NCBI RefSeq assembly: GCF_963422545.1
Contig: NZ_OY730254.1
Location: 62,001 to 126,000 of the forward strand
From: an uncultured Flavobacterium sp.
Lineage (GTDB): Bacteria > Bacteroidota > Bacteroidia > Flavobacteriales > Flavobacteriaceae
Length of the DNA stretch: 64,000 bases
Reading direction: 5' to 3'
Shown: positions 10,504 to 18,957 of the stretch, piece after piece
Layout: each line of letters begins with the position of its first letter
How positions within the stretch are numbered: position 1 is the stretch's first letter
The notes under the pieces: generated by a model
Seen by the model: the letters and a program-made list of their open reading frames with translations, nothing else
Databases searched by the model: none
What the model was told of the DNA's origin: nothing
Position numbers and translations under genes: made by a program

Positions 10504-11712
10504 ATGAAAAAACTATCACTTTTATTAATTTGTTTTTTAATTGTTTCATACGCAAAAGCCCAAGAACTTGTTCGACCTATTACAACTGGAGTTCCATTTT
10601 TATTAGTCGCAGCAGATGCCCGAGCGGCAGGCTTAGCAGATCAGGGAGTAGCCACTTCATCTGACGTTTTCTCACAACAATGGAATCCTGCAAAGTATGC
10701 TTTTTCAGTGGACAAGCAGGGATTTTCTGTCAGCTACACTCCCTATTTAACAGATCTTGCGAATGATATTTCTCTTGGTCAGGTAACGTATTACAACAAA
10801 ATCAATGAACGAAGCGCCTTTGCAGGAAGTCTCCGTTATTTTGGTTTTGGAGATATCGAGTTACGAACAACCGGAGACCCAAATGAAGTTCCAAGAATAG
10901 TTTCTCCAAATGAATTCGCTTTGGACGGATCTTACTCTCTGAAACTCAGCGAAAAATTCTCAATGGCAGTAGCCGCAAGATACATTCGTTCTAACCTGAA
11001 AATTGCTTCGGAAGATATCGATGCAAAAGCCTCAGGTACTTTCGCTGTAGACGTTGCCGGATTCTACCAATCTGAAGAAATTGCTTATTCTGATTTTAAC
11101 GGAAGATGGAGAGCCGGTTTCAACATGCAAAACCTTGGACCAAAAATAAGCTATGATAACGACAATATCAGTTCCAACTTTTTACCGGCAAATCTTAGAT
11201 TAGGTGGTGGTTTTGATTTTATATTTGATGATTACAACAAATTTGCTCTTAGCGTTGAATTTACTAAACTTTTAGTACCAACTCCTCCGGGACCAGGAAC
11301 TCCTGTCGATGCCAACGGAGATGGCGATTATACAGATCCGGGAGACATTTCGCAAGAACAGGCAAATGCAATAAACTATAAAAACTACAATAACATTGGT
11401 TGGGTTTCCGGAATTTTCAAATCATTTGGAGATGCTCCGGGTGGTTTTAGTGAAGAATTAAAAGAAATCACTTATAGTGTTGCAGGAGAATATATGTATC
11501 AGGATGCTTTTGCAGTGCGTTTAGGATATTATCATGAAAGTCCGGAAAAAGGAGCAAAAAAATTCTTTTCTCTTGGAGCCGGTTTCAAATACAATGTAGT
11601 AAAAGTTGACGTTTCGTATTTATTCTCGGCATCAAAAGTTAAAAATCCGTTAGAAAACACACTTCGTTTTTCTTTAACGTTTAACTTTGGCGACAAATAT
11701 GAAGTTTACTAA
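10504..11712 (+). CDS. porV: Type IX secretion outer membrane protein PorV (LptO)
   Basis: Outer-membrane beta-barrel of the FadL-like PorV family. It receives cargo from the SprA translocon and delivers it to PorU. Signal peptide MKKLSLLLICFLIVSYAKAQ, then the conserved start of mature PorV (PITTGVPFLLVAADARAAGL). The body is amphipathic strand with aromatic girdles, and the protein ends in a terminal strand rich in F and Y (LRFSLTFNFGDKYEVY). A Gly/Asp-rich insert (PVDANGDGDYTDPGD, near residue 265) looks like a Ca-binding surface loop. The 402 residues match the family. It sits 43 bases after porU. Confidence 0.95.
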   Translation: MKKLSLLLICFLIVSYAKAQELVRPITTGVPFLLVAADARAAGLADQGVATSSDVFSQQWNPAKYAFSVDKQGFSVSYTPYLTDLANDISLGQVTYYNKINERSAFAGSLRYFGFGDIELRTTGDPNEVPRIVSPNEFALDGSYSLKLSEKFSMAVAARYIRSNLKIASEDIDAKASGTFAVDVAGFYQSEEIAYSDFNGRWRAGFNMQNLGPKISYDNDNISSNFLPANLRLGGGFDFIFDDYNKFALSVEFTKLLVPTPPGPGTPVDANGDGDYTDPGDISQEQANAINYKNYNNIGWVSGIFKSFGDAPGGFSEELKEITYSVAGEYMYQDAFAVRLGYYHESPEKGAKKFFSLGAGFKYNVVKVDVSYLFSASKVKNPLENTLRFSLTFNFGDKYEVY

Positions 11713-11735
11713 ATTCAAACAATAAAAATATTAAC

Positions 11736-11775
11736 AATCCAAATTTCTATTTATTTAGGAATTTGGATTTTTTTT
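11736..11775 (+). terminator. Intrinsic terminator after porV
   Basis: Stem aatccaaatt (11736-11745) with aatttggatt (11760-11769), followed by a run of eight T. Confidence 0.85.
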
Positions 11776-11788
11776 CCCATAAAAAGAA

Positions 11789-12271
11789 ATGAAAGAAATA
11801 AGCATTACATCATCATTTATAGTTTTTGACACCTTAAATGAATTACCAAAAGACATTCAGGATTTAATGACCCAAGCCATTGAAATTCGCAAAAAAGCTT
11901 ACGCTCCGTATTCCCAATTTAGAGTTGGTGCGGCTTTATTACTCGATAATGGAAAAATAGTTCTGGGATCAAATCAGGAAAATGCAGCCTATCCTTCAGG
12001 ATTATGTGCAGAACGTGTAGCTATTTTTCACGCAGGAAGTATTTATCCGGAAGCTAAAATTCTCAAAATAGCCATTACAGCAGCTTCAGACACAAACCAA
12101 ACCAAAGCACCAATTCCACCGTGTGGCTCTTGCCGTCAGTCAATTGCAGAATACGAAATCAAACAAGACACCCCCATAGAAATTTATTTTATGGGCGAAA
12201 TTGGTGAAGTTTATAAATCATCGTCCCTAAAAAATTTACTCCCATTTATGTTTGATAAAAAGTTCTTGTAA
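11789..12271 (+). CDS. cdd: Cytidine deaminase
   Basis: Hydrolytic deaminase that converts cytidine and deoxycytidine to uridine forms in pyrimidine salvage. The zinc site is visible: Cys73-Ala-Glu75 (LCAERVA) and Cys112-x2-Cys115 (PPCGSCRQ), with Glu75 as proton shuttle. Substrate-binding YSQFRVGAALL and a Asn in GSNQENAAYP are also present. At 160 residues it is a normal single-domain homotetrameric type, with a slightly long N-terminus. It follows the porV terminator by 14 bases and so needs its own promoter, which was not identified. Confidence 0.95.
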   Translation: MKEISITSSFIVFDTLNELPKDIQDLMTQAIEIRKKAYAPYSQFRVGAALLLDNGKIVLGSNQENAAYPSGLCAERVAIFHAGSIYPEAKILKIAITAASDTNQTKAPIPPCGSCRQSIAEYEIKQDTPIEIYFMGEIGEVYKSSSLKNLLPFMFDKKFL

Positions 12272-12321
12272 AAAAAAGCCAAAAAGTCGCTTTTAAATTT
12301 TAGTTCTTAATAGGAAAGTCT

Positions 12322-12329
12322 TATTTTTG
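12322..12329 (+). promoter_or_regulatory. -7 element of the pdhA promoter
   Basis: TATTTTTG matches TAnnTTTG exactly. It lies about 100 bases upstream of the ATG at 12429 and just before a small hairpin (cccga/tcggg, 12333-12346) in the leader. Its position argues against any pdhA start codon upstream of about 12335. Confidence 0.6.
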
Positions 12330-12428
12330 CATCCCGACCTTTCGGGCGCAAATTTGTGGGAGGAAACTATTTTGCGTTATAGGCAACAATTGATAACACA
12401 AACAACTTTAGCAAAAGAAAGAATTCAG

Positions 12429-13427
12429 ATGAAAGAAGTTACAAAAGAAGTATATTTAAAGTGGTACGAAGACATGCTACTTTGGAGAAAGTTTGAAGAC
12501 AAACTTGCAGCACTATACATTCAACAAAAAGTTAGAGGTTTTCTACACTTATATAATGGACAGGAAGCTGTATTAGCGGGCGCTTTGCACGCTATGGACC
12601 TGACCAAAGACAAAATGATTACTGCTTACAGAAACCACGTACAACCAATTGGTATGGGAGTTGATCCAAGACGTGTAATGGCTGAACTTTTAGGAAAAGT
12701 TACAGGAACATCTAAAGGTATGGGAGGTTCTATGCACATTTTCTCTAAAGAACACCGTTTTTACGGAGGTCACGGAATCGTAGGTGGACAAATTCCGGTA
12801 GGAGCTGGTTTAGCTTTTGCTGACAAATATTTCAACACTGGCGGAGTTACTATGACTTACTTTGGTGACGGAGCTGCCAGACAAGGTTCATTACATGAAG
12901 CTTTCAACATGGCTATGCTATGGAAATTACCAGTTGTATTTATCGTTGAAAACAACGGTTATGCAATGGGAACTTCTGTTGAAAGAACTGCAAACCACAC
13001 TGATATCTGGAAACTTGGTTTAGGATACGAAATGCCTTGCGGACCAGTTGACGGAATGAATCCTGTAAAAGTTGCCGAAGCAATGACAGAAGCTATCGAA
13101 AGAGCTCGTCGTGGTGACGGACCAACTTTCCTTGAAATGAAAACATACCGTTACAGAGGACACTCAATGTCTGATGCACAATTATACCGCTCTAAAGAAG
13201 AGGTTGAAGAATACAAAAAAATTGACCCTATTACTCAGGTTTTAGATGTAATTATGGATCAGAAATATGCTACAGAAGAAGAAATTGAAGCAATTGACCA
13301 AAGAGTTAAAGACTTGGTTGAAGAATGTGTGAAATTTGCTGAAGAATCTCCATATCCTGAATTACAACAATTATACGATGTAGTATACGCACAAGAAGAC
13401 TATCCATTTACACCTCATAAACTATAA
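12429..13427 (+). CDS. pdhA: Pyruvate dehydrogenase E1 component, alpha subunit
   Basis: Thiamine-diphosphate-dependent decarboxylation of pyruvate, the first step of the pyruvate dehydrogenase complex. The start MKEVTKEVYLKWYEDMLLWR gives 332 residues, the usual family length. An in-frame extension to 12327 exists but would begin inside the promoter. The ThDP-binding motif GDGAARQG...ENN is at about residues 142-178. The phosphorylation-loop-like stretch YRYRGHSMSDAQLYR is near the C-terminus. The E2 gene follows after 4 bases, so the two form an operon. The E1 beta gene is not in this window, as expected for flavobacteria, where it is often encoded elsewhere. Confidence 0.95.
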   Translation: MKEVTKEVYLKWYEDMLLWRKFEDKLAALYIQQKVRGFLHLYNGQEAVLAGALHAMDLTKDKMITAYRNHVQPIGMGVDPRRVMAELLGKVTGTSKGMGGSMHIFSKEHRFYGGHGIVGGQIPVGAGLAFADKYFNTGGVTMTYFGDGAARQGSLHEAFNMAMLWKLPVVFIVENNGYAMGTSVERTANHTDIWKLGLGYEMPCGPVDGMNPVKVAEAMTEAIERARRGDGPTFLEMKTYRYRGHSMSDAQLYRSKEEVEEYKKIDPITQVLDVIMDQKYATEEEIEAIDQRVKDLVEECVKFAEESPYPELQQLYDVVYAQEDYPFTPHKL

Positions 13428-13431
13428 ATCA

Positions 13432-15069
13432 ATGGCAACAATTATTACAATGCCTCGTTTGAGCGATACGATGACGGAAGGAACGGTAGCGACTTGGCTT
13501 AAAAAAGTAGGCGACAAAATTAGCGAAGGAGATATCTTAGCTGAAATTGAAACAGATAAAGCAACAATGGAATTCGAGTCTTTCAACGAAGGAACTCTTT
13601 TACATATCGGAATACAAGCTGGAGAAACTGCTCCGGTTGATTCATTATTAGCAATCATTGGTAACGAAGGAGAAGATATTTCTACTCTTTTAACTGGTGG
13701 TACTGCCCCTGCCGCAGAAGCTCCAAAAGCTGAAGCTGCAGAAGCAAAAATAGAAACTGCTGCACCTGCAAAAGCTGCAACTGAATTACCAAAAGGTATT
13801 GTAGTGGTAACTATGCCACGTTTGAGCGACACAATGACTGAAGGAACAGTAGCAACTTGGTTGAAAAAAGTTGGCGATACTGTTGCTGAAGGTGATATTT
13901 TAGCTGAAATTGAAACAGACAAAGCTACTATGGAGTTTGAGTCTTTCAATGCCGGAACATTATTATACATTGGAATTCAGGAAGGAAGTACAGCTCCAGT
14001 TGATTCATTATTAGCAATCATTGGGCCTGCTGGAACTGATGTTTCAGGAATTTCTGCAAATTATACTGCCGGAGGTACTACAAGTGCTCCTGCAACTGAA
14101 GAAGTAAAAACTGCTCCTGCTGCTGAAAAAGCGATAGAAGCTGTTGCTGAAACTTCAAACGGAGGAAGAATTTTAGCTTCACCATTAGCTAAGAAAATCG
14201 CTTCTGACAAAGGAATTCAATTAACTCAGGTTAAAGGTTCCGGAGAAAACGGACGTATCGTAAAAAGCGATATCGAAAACTTTACTCCATCTGCGCAAGC
14301 ACAACCAGCTGCAACAGCAACTTCTGCTGCACCAAAAGCTGAAACTGCCGCTCCTGCTGCACCAAAAGTATTTGTTCCTGCTGGGGAAGTTTTCACAGAA
14401 GAGATCAAAAATTCTCAAATGCGTAAAATTATCGCAAAACGTTTAGCAGAATCTTTATTTACAGCACCTCACTACAACTTAGTGATCGAAGTAAGCATGG
14501 ACGAAGCGATGGGCGCAAGAGCGACAATCAATACTGTTCCGGATACAAAAGTATCTTTCAACGATATGGTAATTAAAGCTTGTGCTTTAGCCTTGAAAAA
14601 ACACCCAAAAATTAATTCTCAGTGGAAAGAAGATGCTATCATCATTAACCACCACGTAAATATTGGTGTAGCTGTAGCTGTTGAAGACGGATTAGTAGTT
14701 CCTGTATTGAAATTTACAGATGCTATGAGTTTATCTCAAATTGGTGCTTCAGTAAGAGATCTTGCAGGAAGAGCTAAAAACAAAAAACTTGGACCTCAGG
14801 AAATGGAAGGAAGTACTTTTACAGTATCTAACCTTGGAATGTTTGGTATTACTGAATTTAATTCAATTATCAACCAACCAAACTCTGCAATTCTTTCTGT
14901 AGGTGCAATTGTTGAGAAACCAGTAGTTAAAAACGGTCAAATCGTAGTTGGAAACACAATGATGTTATCATTAGCTTGTGACCACAGAACAATTGACGGT
15001 GCAACTGGCGCTCAATTCTTACAAACATTAAAACAATACATCGAAAGCCCGGTTACAATGTTGGCATAA
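13432..15069 (+). CDS. pdhC: Pyruvate dehydrogenase E2, dihydrolipoamide acetyltransferase with two lipoyl domains
   Basis: Core of the pyruvate dehydrogenase complex: it moves the acetyl group from E1 to CoA by swinging lipoyl arms. There are two near-identical lipoyl domains (residues 1-80 and 122-200), with lipoylated Lys43 and Lys164 in ETDKATMEFESF. They are separated by Ala/Pro/Glu-rich flexible linkers. The E3/E1-binding domain (ILASPLAKKIASDKGI) is at about 246-282. The catalytic domain runs from about 320 to the end, with His518 and Asp522 in DHRTIDG. The two lipoyl domains match at DNA level over long runs, consistent with internal duplication. aceF is an equivalent name. Confidence 0.95.
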   Translation: MATIITMPRLSDTMTEGTVATWLKKVGDKISEGDILAEIETDKATMEFESFNEGTLLHIGIQAGETAPVDSLLAIIGNEGEDISTLLTGGTAPAAEAPKAEAAEAKIETAAPAKAATELPKGIVVVTMPRLSDTMTEGTVATWLKKVGDTVAEGDILAEIETDKATMEFESFNAGTLLYIGIQEGSTAPVDSLLAIIGPAGTDVSGISANYTAGGTTSAPATEEVKTAPAAEKAIEAVAETSNGGRILASPLAKKIASDKGIQLTQVKGSGENGRIVKSDIENFTPSAQAQPAATATSAAPKAETAAPAAPKVFVPAGEVFTEEIKNSQMRKIIAKRLAESLFTAPHYNLVIEVSMDEAMGARATINTVPDTKVSFNDMVIKACALALKKHPKINSQWKEDAIIINHHVNIGVAVAVEDGLVVPVLKFTDAMSLSQIGASVRDLAGRAKNKKLGPQEMEGSTFTVSNLGMFGITEFNSIINQPNSAILSVGAIVEKPVVKNGQIVVGNTMMLSLACDHRTIDGATGAQFLQTLKQYIESPVTMLA

Positions 15070-15080
15070 TTTTTTTGCTA

Positions 15081-15099
15081 GCCTGAGCTAAGTCGAAGG
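15081..15099 (+). repeat. Degenerate half-copy of the GCTGAGCGAAGTCGAAG repeat
   Basis: gcctgagctaagtcgaagg resembles the left arm of the two full hairpin repeats at 29746-29810 and 30298-30361. No matching right arm is present. Confidence 0.45.
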
Positions 15100-15110
15100 T
15101 AATATTTAAT

Positions 15111-15144
15111 AAAATCCCGTTTTGTTTATTCAAAACGGGATTTT
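15111..15144 (+). terminator. Intrinsic terminator after the pdh genes
   Basis: Perfect 14-bp stem aaaatcccgttttg / caaaacgggatttt with a 6-base loop and a following T run. Confidence 0.92.
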
Positions 15145-15182
15145 TTGCTTAATTTTCCTCCTCAAATTCAATACTTTATAAA

Positions 15183-17030
15183 ATGAAAAAACTAACCTTT
15201 CTAGTCTTGTTTCTTACAGCAATAGCCTGCCAGAAAAAAGACCAAACAGAAAAACCAACCAACGTTGTAGACGAACATAGTTATTCTAAACCAGAACTTG
15301 CCGTAGTTAAACACCTCGATCTTGACATTAAAGTTGATTTTGACACGCAGACTATTTCAGGAAAAGCTTCGTGGACAATCGACAACACCAGTAAAGGAAA
15401 TGAAATTATTTTCGACGAAAACACACTAAACATTACAAAAGTAACTTTAGGAGACGACGAAAAAGAAACAAAATTTGAACTCGGAAAAGACGTTGAATTT
15501 CACGGAAAACCACTTCACGTTACCATTGAACCAACTACAACTAAAGTAAACATTTACTACAGCACTACTAAAGATGCCGTTGCATTACAATGGTTGACAC
15601 CTGCCCAAACTGCAGATAAAAAGAAACCTTTTCTTTTCTCTCAGGGAGAAAGTGTTTGGTCTAGAACCTGGATTCCATGTCAGGATTCACCGGGAATTCG
15701 TTTTACTTATAATGCAAAAGTTACCGTTCCTAAAGATTTATTAGCCGTAATGAGCGCTGTAAATCCGCAGAAGAAAAATGATACGGGAGTTTATACTTTC
15801 AAACAAGACAAAGCAATTCCGTCTTATTTAATGGCGATTGCGGTTGGAGACATTGAATTCCAATCAATCGACAACAGAACTGGAGTTTACGCAGAACCTT
15901 CTTTACTAAAAAAAGCAGCTTGGGAATTTGCTGAACTTGGAAAAATGGTTGTTGCTGCCGAAAAACTTTACGGGCCATATCGTTGGGGACGTTATGATGT
16001 TTTGGTTTTACCGCCAAGTTTCCCTTATGGAGGAATGGAAAATCCAAATCTAACGTTTTTAACTCCTGGAGTTATTGCTGGAGATCGTTCATTAACGAGT
16101 TTATTAGCACACGAATTAGGTCACAGCTGGAGCGGAAACTTAGTTACAAACGCAACTTGGGATGATATTTGGCTGAACGAAGGTTTTACAACTTATGTGG
16201 AGCACCGTATTGGAGAAGCTATTTTTGGAAAGAAAGAATTTGACATGCAAAATGTTATTACTCGCAAAGAACTAGTAGATAACGTTGCTGAATTTGGCGA
16301 TACAAATCCTGACACAAGACTTAAAGTTACTTTAACTGGCAGAAATCCTGATGACGGGATTAGTTTAATTCCATATGTAAAAGGATATGCATTTTTAAGA
16401 GTTATTGAAAATGCTGTGGGACGTGAAAAATTTGATATTTTCATTAAAAACTACTTTGACGCACATGCATTCAAATCTATTACAACAGAAGATTTTGTAA
16501 AATATATAAATGAAAATCTTATTAAAGGCGACAAAGTGCTTGCTGATAAAATAAAATTAGAAGATTGGATTTACAAACCGGGAATCCCTTCAAACATAAC
16601 ACCTGTAAGTGCTGCTGATTTTGATGTAATTGATAAAATCCAAAAAAGCTGGAGAGAAACCGGCGTAAAAGGATTGAGTCAAAAAATTACGACAACAACA
16701 GAAAAACAGTATTTTATAGATCATCTTCCAACAGATATTACTCCAAAAGAAATGGAAGATCTTGACAATGAATTCAACTTTACAAAAGGAGGCAATTTTA
16801 TCATTAAACGTCAATGGTTTATTCCATCTATTCGTTACAAATACACAAAAACTTACCCTGCAATTGAACAATTTTTAATTTCAACCAGCAGAACGGGATC
16901 TGTAATGATGCTTTATAAAGAAATGGCTAAAACACCGGAAGGAAAAGTTTGGGCAAAACAGATTTTCGATAAAGCAAAATCAGGTTATCATGCAACAACT
17001 ATTCAGGCTGTTGAAGATTTATTGAAATAG
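15183..17030 (+). CDS. M1 family zinc aminopeptidase, lipoprotein (leukotriene A4 hydrolase-like)
   Basis: Metallo-aminopeptidase anchored as a lipoprotein: signal MKKLTFLVLFLTAIAC, with the lipidated Cys at residue 16. The N-terminal beta-saddle is followed by the substrate-binding GGMENP loop (YGGMENPNLTF) and the zinc site His310-Glu311-x2-His314, with the distal Glu333 in LNEGFTTYVE (HEXXH-x18-E). The C-terminal helical domain resembles the leukotriene A4 hydrolase C-terminus. The 615 residues fit the LTA4H-like subfamily. It probably trims peptides in the periplasm or at the surface. It stands alone between two terminators. Confidence 0.93.
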   Translation: MKKLTFLVLFLTAIACQKKDQTEKPTNVVDEHSYSKPELAVVKHLDLDIKVDFDTQTISGKASWTIDNTSKGNEIIFDENTLNITKVTLGDDEKETKFELGKDVEFHGKPLHVTIEPTTTKVNIYYSTTKDAVALQWLTPAQTADKKKPFLFSQGESVWSRTWIPCQDSPGIRFTYNAKVTVPKDLLAVMSAVNPQKKNDTGVYTFKQDKAIPSYLMAIAVGDIEFQSIDNRTGVYAEPSLLKKAAWEFAELGKMVVAAEKLYGPYRWGRYDVLVLPPSFPYGGMENPNLTFLTPGVIAGDRSLTSLLAHELGHSWSGNLVTNATWDDIWLNEGFTTYVEHRIGEAIFGKKEFDMQNVITRKELVDNVAEFGDTNPDTRLKVTLTGRNPDDGISLIPYVKGYAFLRVIENAVGREKFDIFIKNYFDAHAFKSITTEDFVKYINENLIKGDKVLADKIKLEDWIYKPGIPSNITPVSAADFDVIDKIQKSWRETGVKGLSQKITTTTEKQYFIDHLPTDITPKEMEDLDNEFNFTKGGNFIIKRQWFIPSIRYKYTKTYPAIEQFLISTSRTGSVMMLYKEMAKTPEGKVWAKQIFDKAKSGYHATTIQAVEDLLK

Positions 17031-17066
17031 TCTCAATCTACAGTTTACAGTCACAGTAAACAATTT

Positions 17067-17103
17067 AAATCCCCGATTATTAAGATAATCGGGGATTTTT
17101 TTA
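17067..17103 (+). terminator. Intrinsic terminator after the M1 peptidase
   Basis: Stem aaatccccgattat / ataatcggggattt (14 bp, loop taag), then T residues. Confidence 0.92.
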
Positions 17104-17112
17104 TTCCTATTT

Positions 17113-17205
17113 GTCATTGCGAGGAACGAAACAGCCACATCTAGTGTTTTGGTTATCATTAAGTGCGCTTATTGTTAGTGTGGTTGCTTCGTTCCTCGCA
17201 ATGAC
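17113..17205. repeat. REP-like inverted repeat (GTCATTGCGAGGAACGAA type)
   Basis: The left arm gtcattgcgaggaacgaa begins at 17113 and the matching right arm ttcgttcctcgcaatgac ends at 17205. About 31 bases pair with three mismatches around a ~31-base loop. This sequence type is scattered through many bacterial genomes as a short non-coding hairpin. Confidence 0.8.
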
Positions 17206-17240
17206 TAAATAAATGAAAACATTATTATGAAAACGATTGC

Positions 17241-17321
17241 CCTAGCCCCGATAGAAGTGGAAATCCTTTTGCTTTTTTCTTTAAAAAGCAAAAGATTGTA
17301 ACGAATAGCGGGATTAGCTCC
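17241..17321 (+). repeat. Dispersed ~82-bp intergenic repeat, copy 1
   Basis: Starts cctagccccgatagaagtgg and ends ggattagctcc. An internal hairpin (aaatccttttgctttt with aaaagcaaaagatt) lies in the centre. A second, diverged copy in opposite orientation is at 39641-39723. It has no coding potential. The rest of the 17031-17451 gap holds only the terminator and the REP-like repeat, plus a CATCTTTG sequence near 17397 that may be a weak -7 element for the next gene. Confidence 0.85.
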
Positions 17322-17451
17322 TAAAAAAAAAACAGGCAGGGAAAATTATCCATTACATGGCGTAAATTCTCCATGTTCTAAAATCTGCCACCGTTGCATC
17401 TTTGTAATGTCAAAAGACAACAAATAAAAACAACTTTAAAAATCAAACAAA

Positions 17452-18003
17452 ATGACACGATTAACAGCATTAAACCCAGAAGAAGTAACAGGAAAAACAA
17501 AAGATTTATTCAACGCTGTACAAGCTAAATTAGGAGTGGTTCCGAACATGATGAGAACAATGGGAAATTCTCCTGCAGTATTAGAAGGATATTTAAATTT
17601 AAGCGGAGCTTTAAGCCACGGAAAACTAAGCGCTAAAACTGGCGAATTATTAGCCTTAACAGTTTCAGAAACTAATTCATGTGATTACTGTGTGGCTGCT
17701 CACACTTTTATTGGAGAAAAATTACTAAAAACTGATCCGCAAGTTTTGCAAGACGCAAGAACAGGAAATTCTAACGATGTAAAAACAGAAGCCATTCTTC
17801 AATTTGCCAAAACATTGGTAACTAAAAATGGTTTGGTAAATGATGAAGATGTAAATACTGTTAAAAATGCAGGAGTTTCAGATGCAGAATTAGCCGAAAC
17901 TGTAGCACATGTAGCACTAAATGTTCTAACCAACTATTTTAATAATACTGCGAACACAGAAATTGATTTCCCTGCAGTTCCAAGTTTAGAACTTCAAAAG
18001 TAA
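17452..18003 (+). CDS. AhpD-like carboxymuconolactone decarboxylase family protein
   Basis: All-helical CMD/AhpD fold with the redox motif Cys77-Asp-Tyr-Cys80 followed by His84 (SCDYCVAAHTFIG), as in alkylhydroperoxidase AhpD-like and peroxidase-related proteins. These typically reduce peroxides or act as thiol-dependent oxidoreductases in the cytoplasm. The 183 residues fit the family. An AraC regulator lies 75 bases downstream on the same strand, and the pair may be functionally linked. The exact substrate is unknown. Confidence 0.88.
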   Translation: MTRLTALNPEEVTGKTKDLFNAVQAKLGVVPNMMRTMGNSPAVLEGYLNLSGALSHGKLSAKTGELLALTVSETNSCDYCVAAHTFIGEKLLKTDPQVLQDARTGNSNDVKTEAILQFAKTLVTKNGLVNDEDVNTVKNAGVSDAELAETVAHVALNVLTNYFNNTANTEIDFPAVPSLELQK

Positions 18004-18022
18004 TTCAAACAAAAAAATACTT

Positions 18023-18056
18023 AAAGATAGTTGTGAATTTATTCGTGACTATCTTT
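18023..18056 (+). terminator. Intergenic hairpin, likely terminator or attenuator
   Basis: aaagatagttgtgaat pairs with attcgtgactatcttt over 16 positions, counting G-U pairs, with a 2-base loop. It is followed by atgttttt. It lies between the AhpD-like and AraC genes. Confidence 0.6.
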
Positions 18057-18078
18057 ATGTTTTTAAAACACAATTATT

Positions 18079-18957
18079 ATGAGCAATCAGAATGTTTTTA
18101 CGTTGATAAATCCGCAAACCGGCAATCTGGCTTTCAAACTACTTCCTTTTGGTGATAACAGCCATTTTGATCATTTGCAACGCAACAATTTTTTCTCTTT
18201 AATTTGGGTTACCAAAGGACAAGGAAAAGTAAAAGCTGATTTTGCCGAACATCATTTTGAAGAAAACTCACTCCTCGCCTTTTCACCTTATCAGCCTTTT
18301 ATGCTTTGTGTAAGCGAACCAATTGAAGGCATTGCAATTCATTTTCATCCGGACTTCTATTGCATACATATGCATCAAAAAGAGGTTTCCTGCAGCGGCG
18401 TTTTATTTAATAATGTCTATCAACCGCCATTTGTTAAAATTACTGATGAAGCTTCTGCTACTTTTAAAATGGTTTTGGATCAGATGAAAACAGAAATTCA
18501 GAATTCTGATTTGGCACAATATGAATCACTGGTTTCTTATTTAAAGATATTTTTAATTACAGCTTCAAGATTAAAAAATCAGCAATTGGAAGAAATGAAA
18601 TCGGTTCCAAATAGTAAAGAACCTTTTATACTTCAAAATCTAAAAGACGCAATTGAAGATAATTTCAAAACCAAACATTCTGCCGGAAACTATGCAGACA
18701 TGCTGAATATTTCGGCGAAAGCCCTGGCCAAAATATCTAAAAATTATTTCAACAAAACCCTAACAGATTTAATTGCCGAAAGAATCATAATTGAAGCCAA
18801 AAGAGAATTATATATGACCAACAAAACGGTAAAAGAAATCGCTTATGAATTAGGTTATGATGACGAACATTATTTTAGTCGATTTTTTAAAACAAATGCC
18901 GATGTTTCGCCACAATTGTATCGCGAAACGGTAGGTTTTGGAAAAATGGGGGCTTAA
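18079..18957 (+). CDS. AraC family transcriptional regulator
   Basis: The N-terminal cupin-like sensing half (residues ~1-150) is followed by two C-terminal helix-turn-helix motifs (ILQNLKDAIEDNFK, YADMLNISAKALAKISK, then TVKEIAYELGYDDEHYFSRFFK). Length 292 is typical for one-component AraC regulators. It follows the AhpD-like gene in the same direction and may control it, perhaps in response to an oxidant or electrophile; this is an inference. The last 4 bases overlap the stop region of the convergent glycosyltransferase gene. Confidence 0.92.
   Translation: MSNQNVFTLINPQTGNLAFKLLPFGDNSHFDHLQRNNFFSLIWVTKGQGKVKADFAEHHFEENSLLAFSPYQPFMLCVSEPIEGIAIHFHPDFYCIHMHQKEVSCSGVLFNNVYQPPFVKITDEASATFKMVLDQMKTEIQNSDLAQYESLVSYLKIFLITASRLKNQQLEEMKSVPNSKEPFILQNLKDAIEDNFKTKHSAGNYADMLNISAKALAKISKNYFNKTLTDLIAERIIIEAKRELYMTNKTVKEIAYELGYDDEHYFSRFFKTNADVSPQLYRETVGFGKMGA

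Noticed and set aside
13422..13970. Long minus-strand ORF opposite the lipoyl domains
   Set aside because: It is a mirror of the two repeated lipoyl domains; the plus-strand protein has clear lipoyl motifs and operon context.
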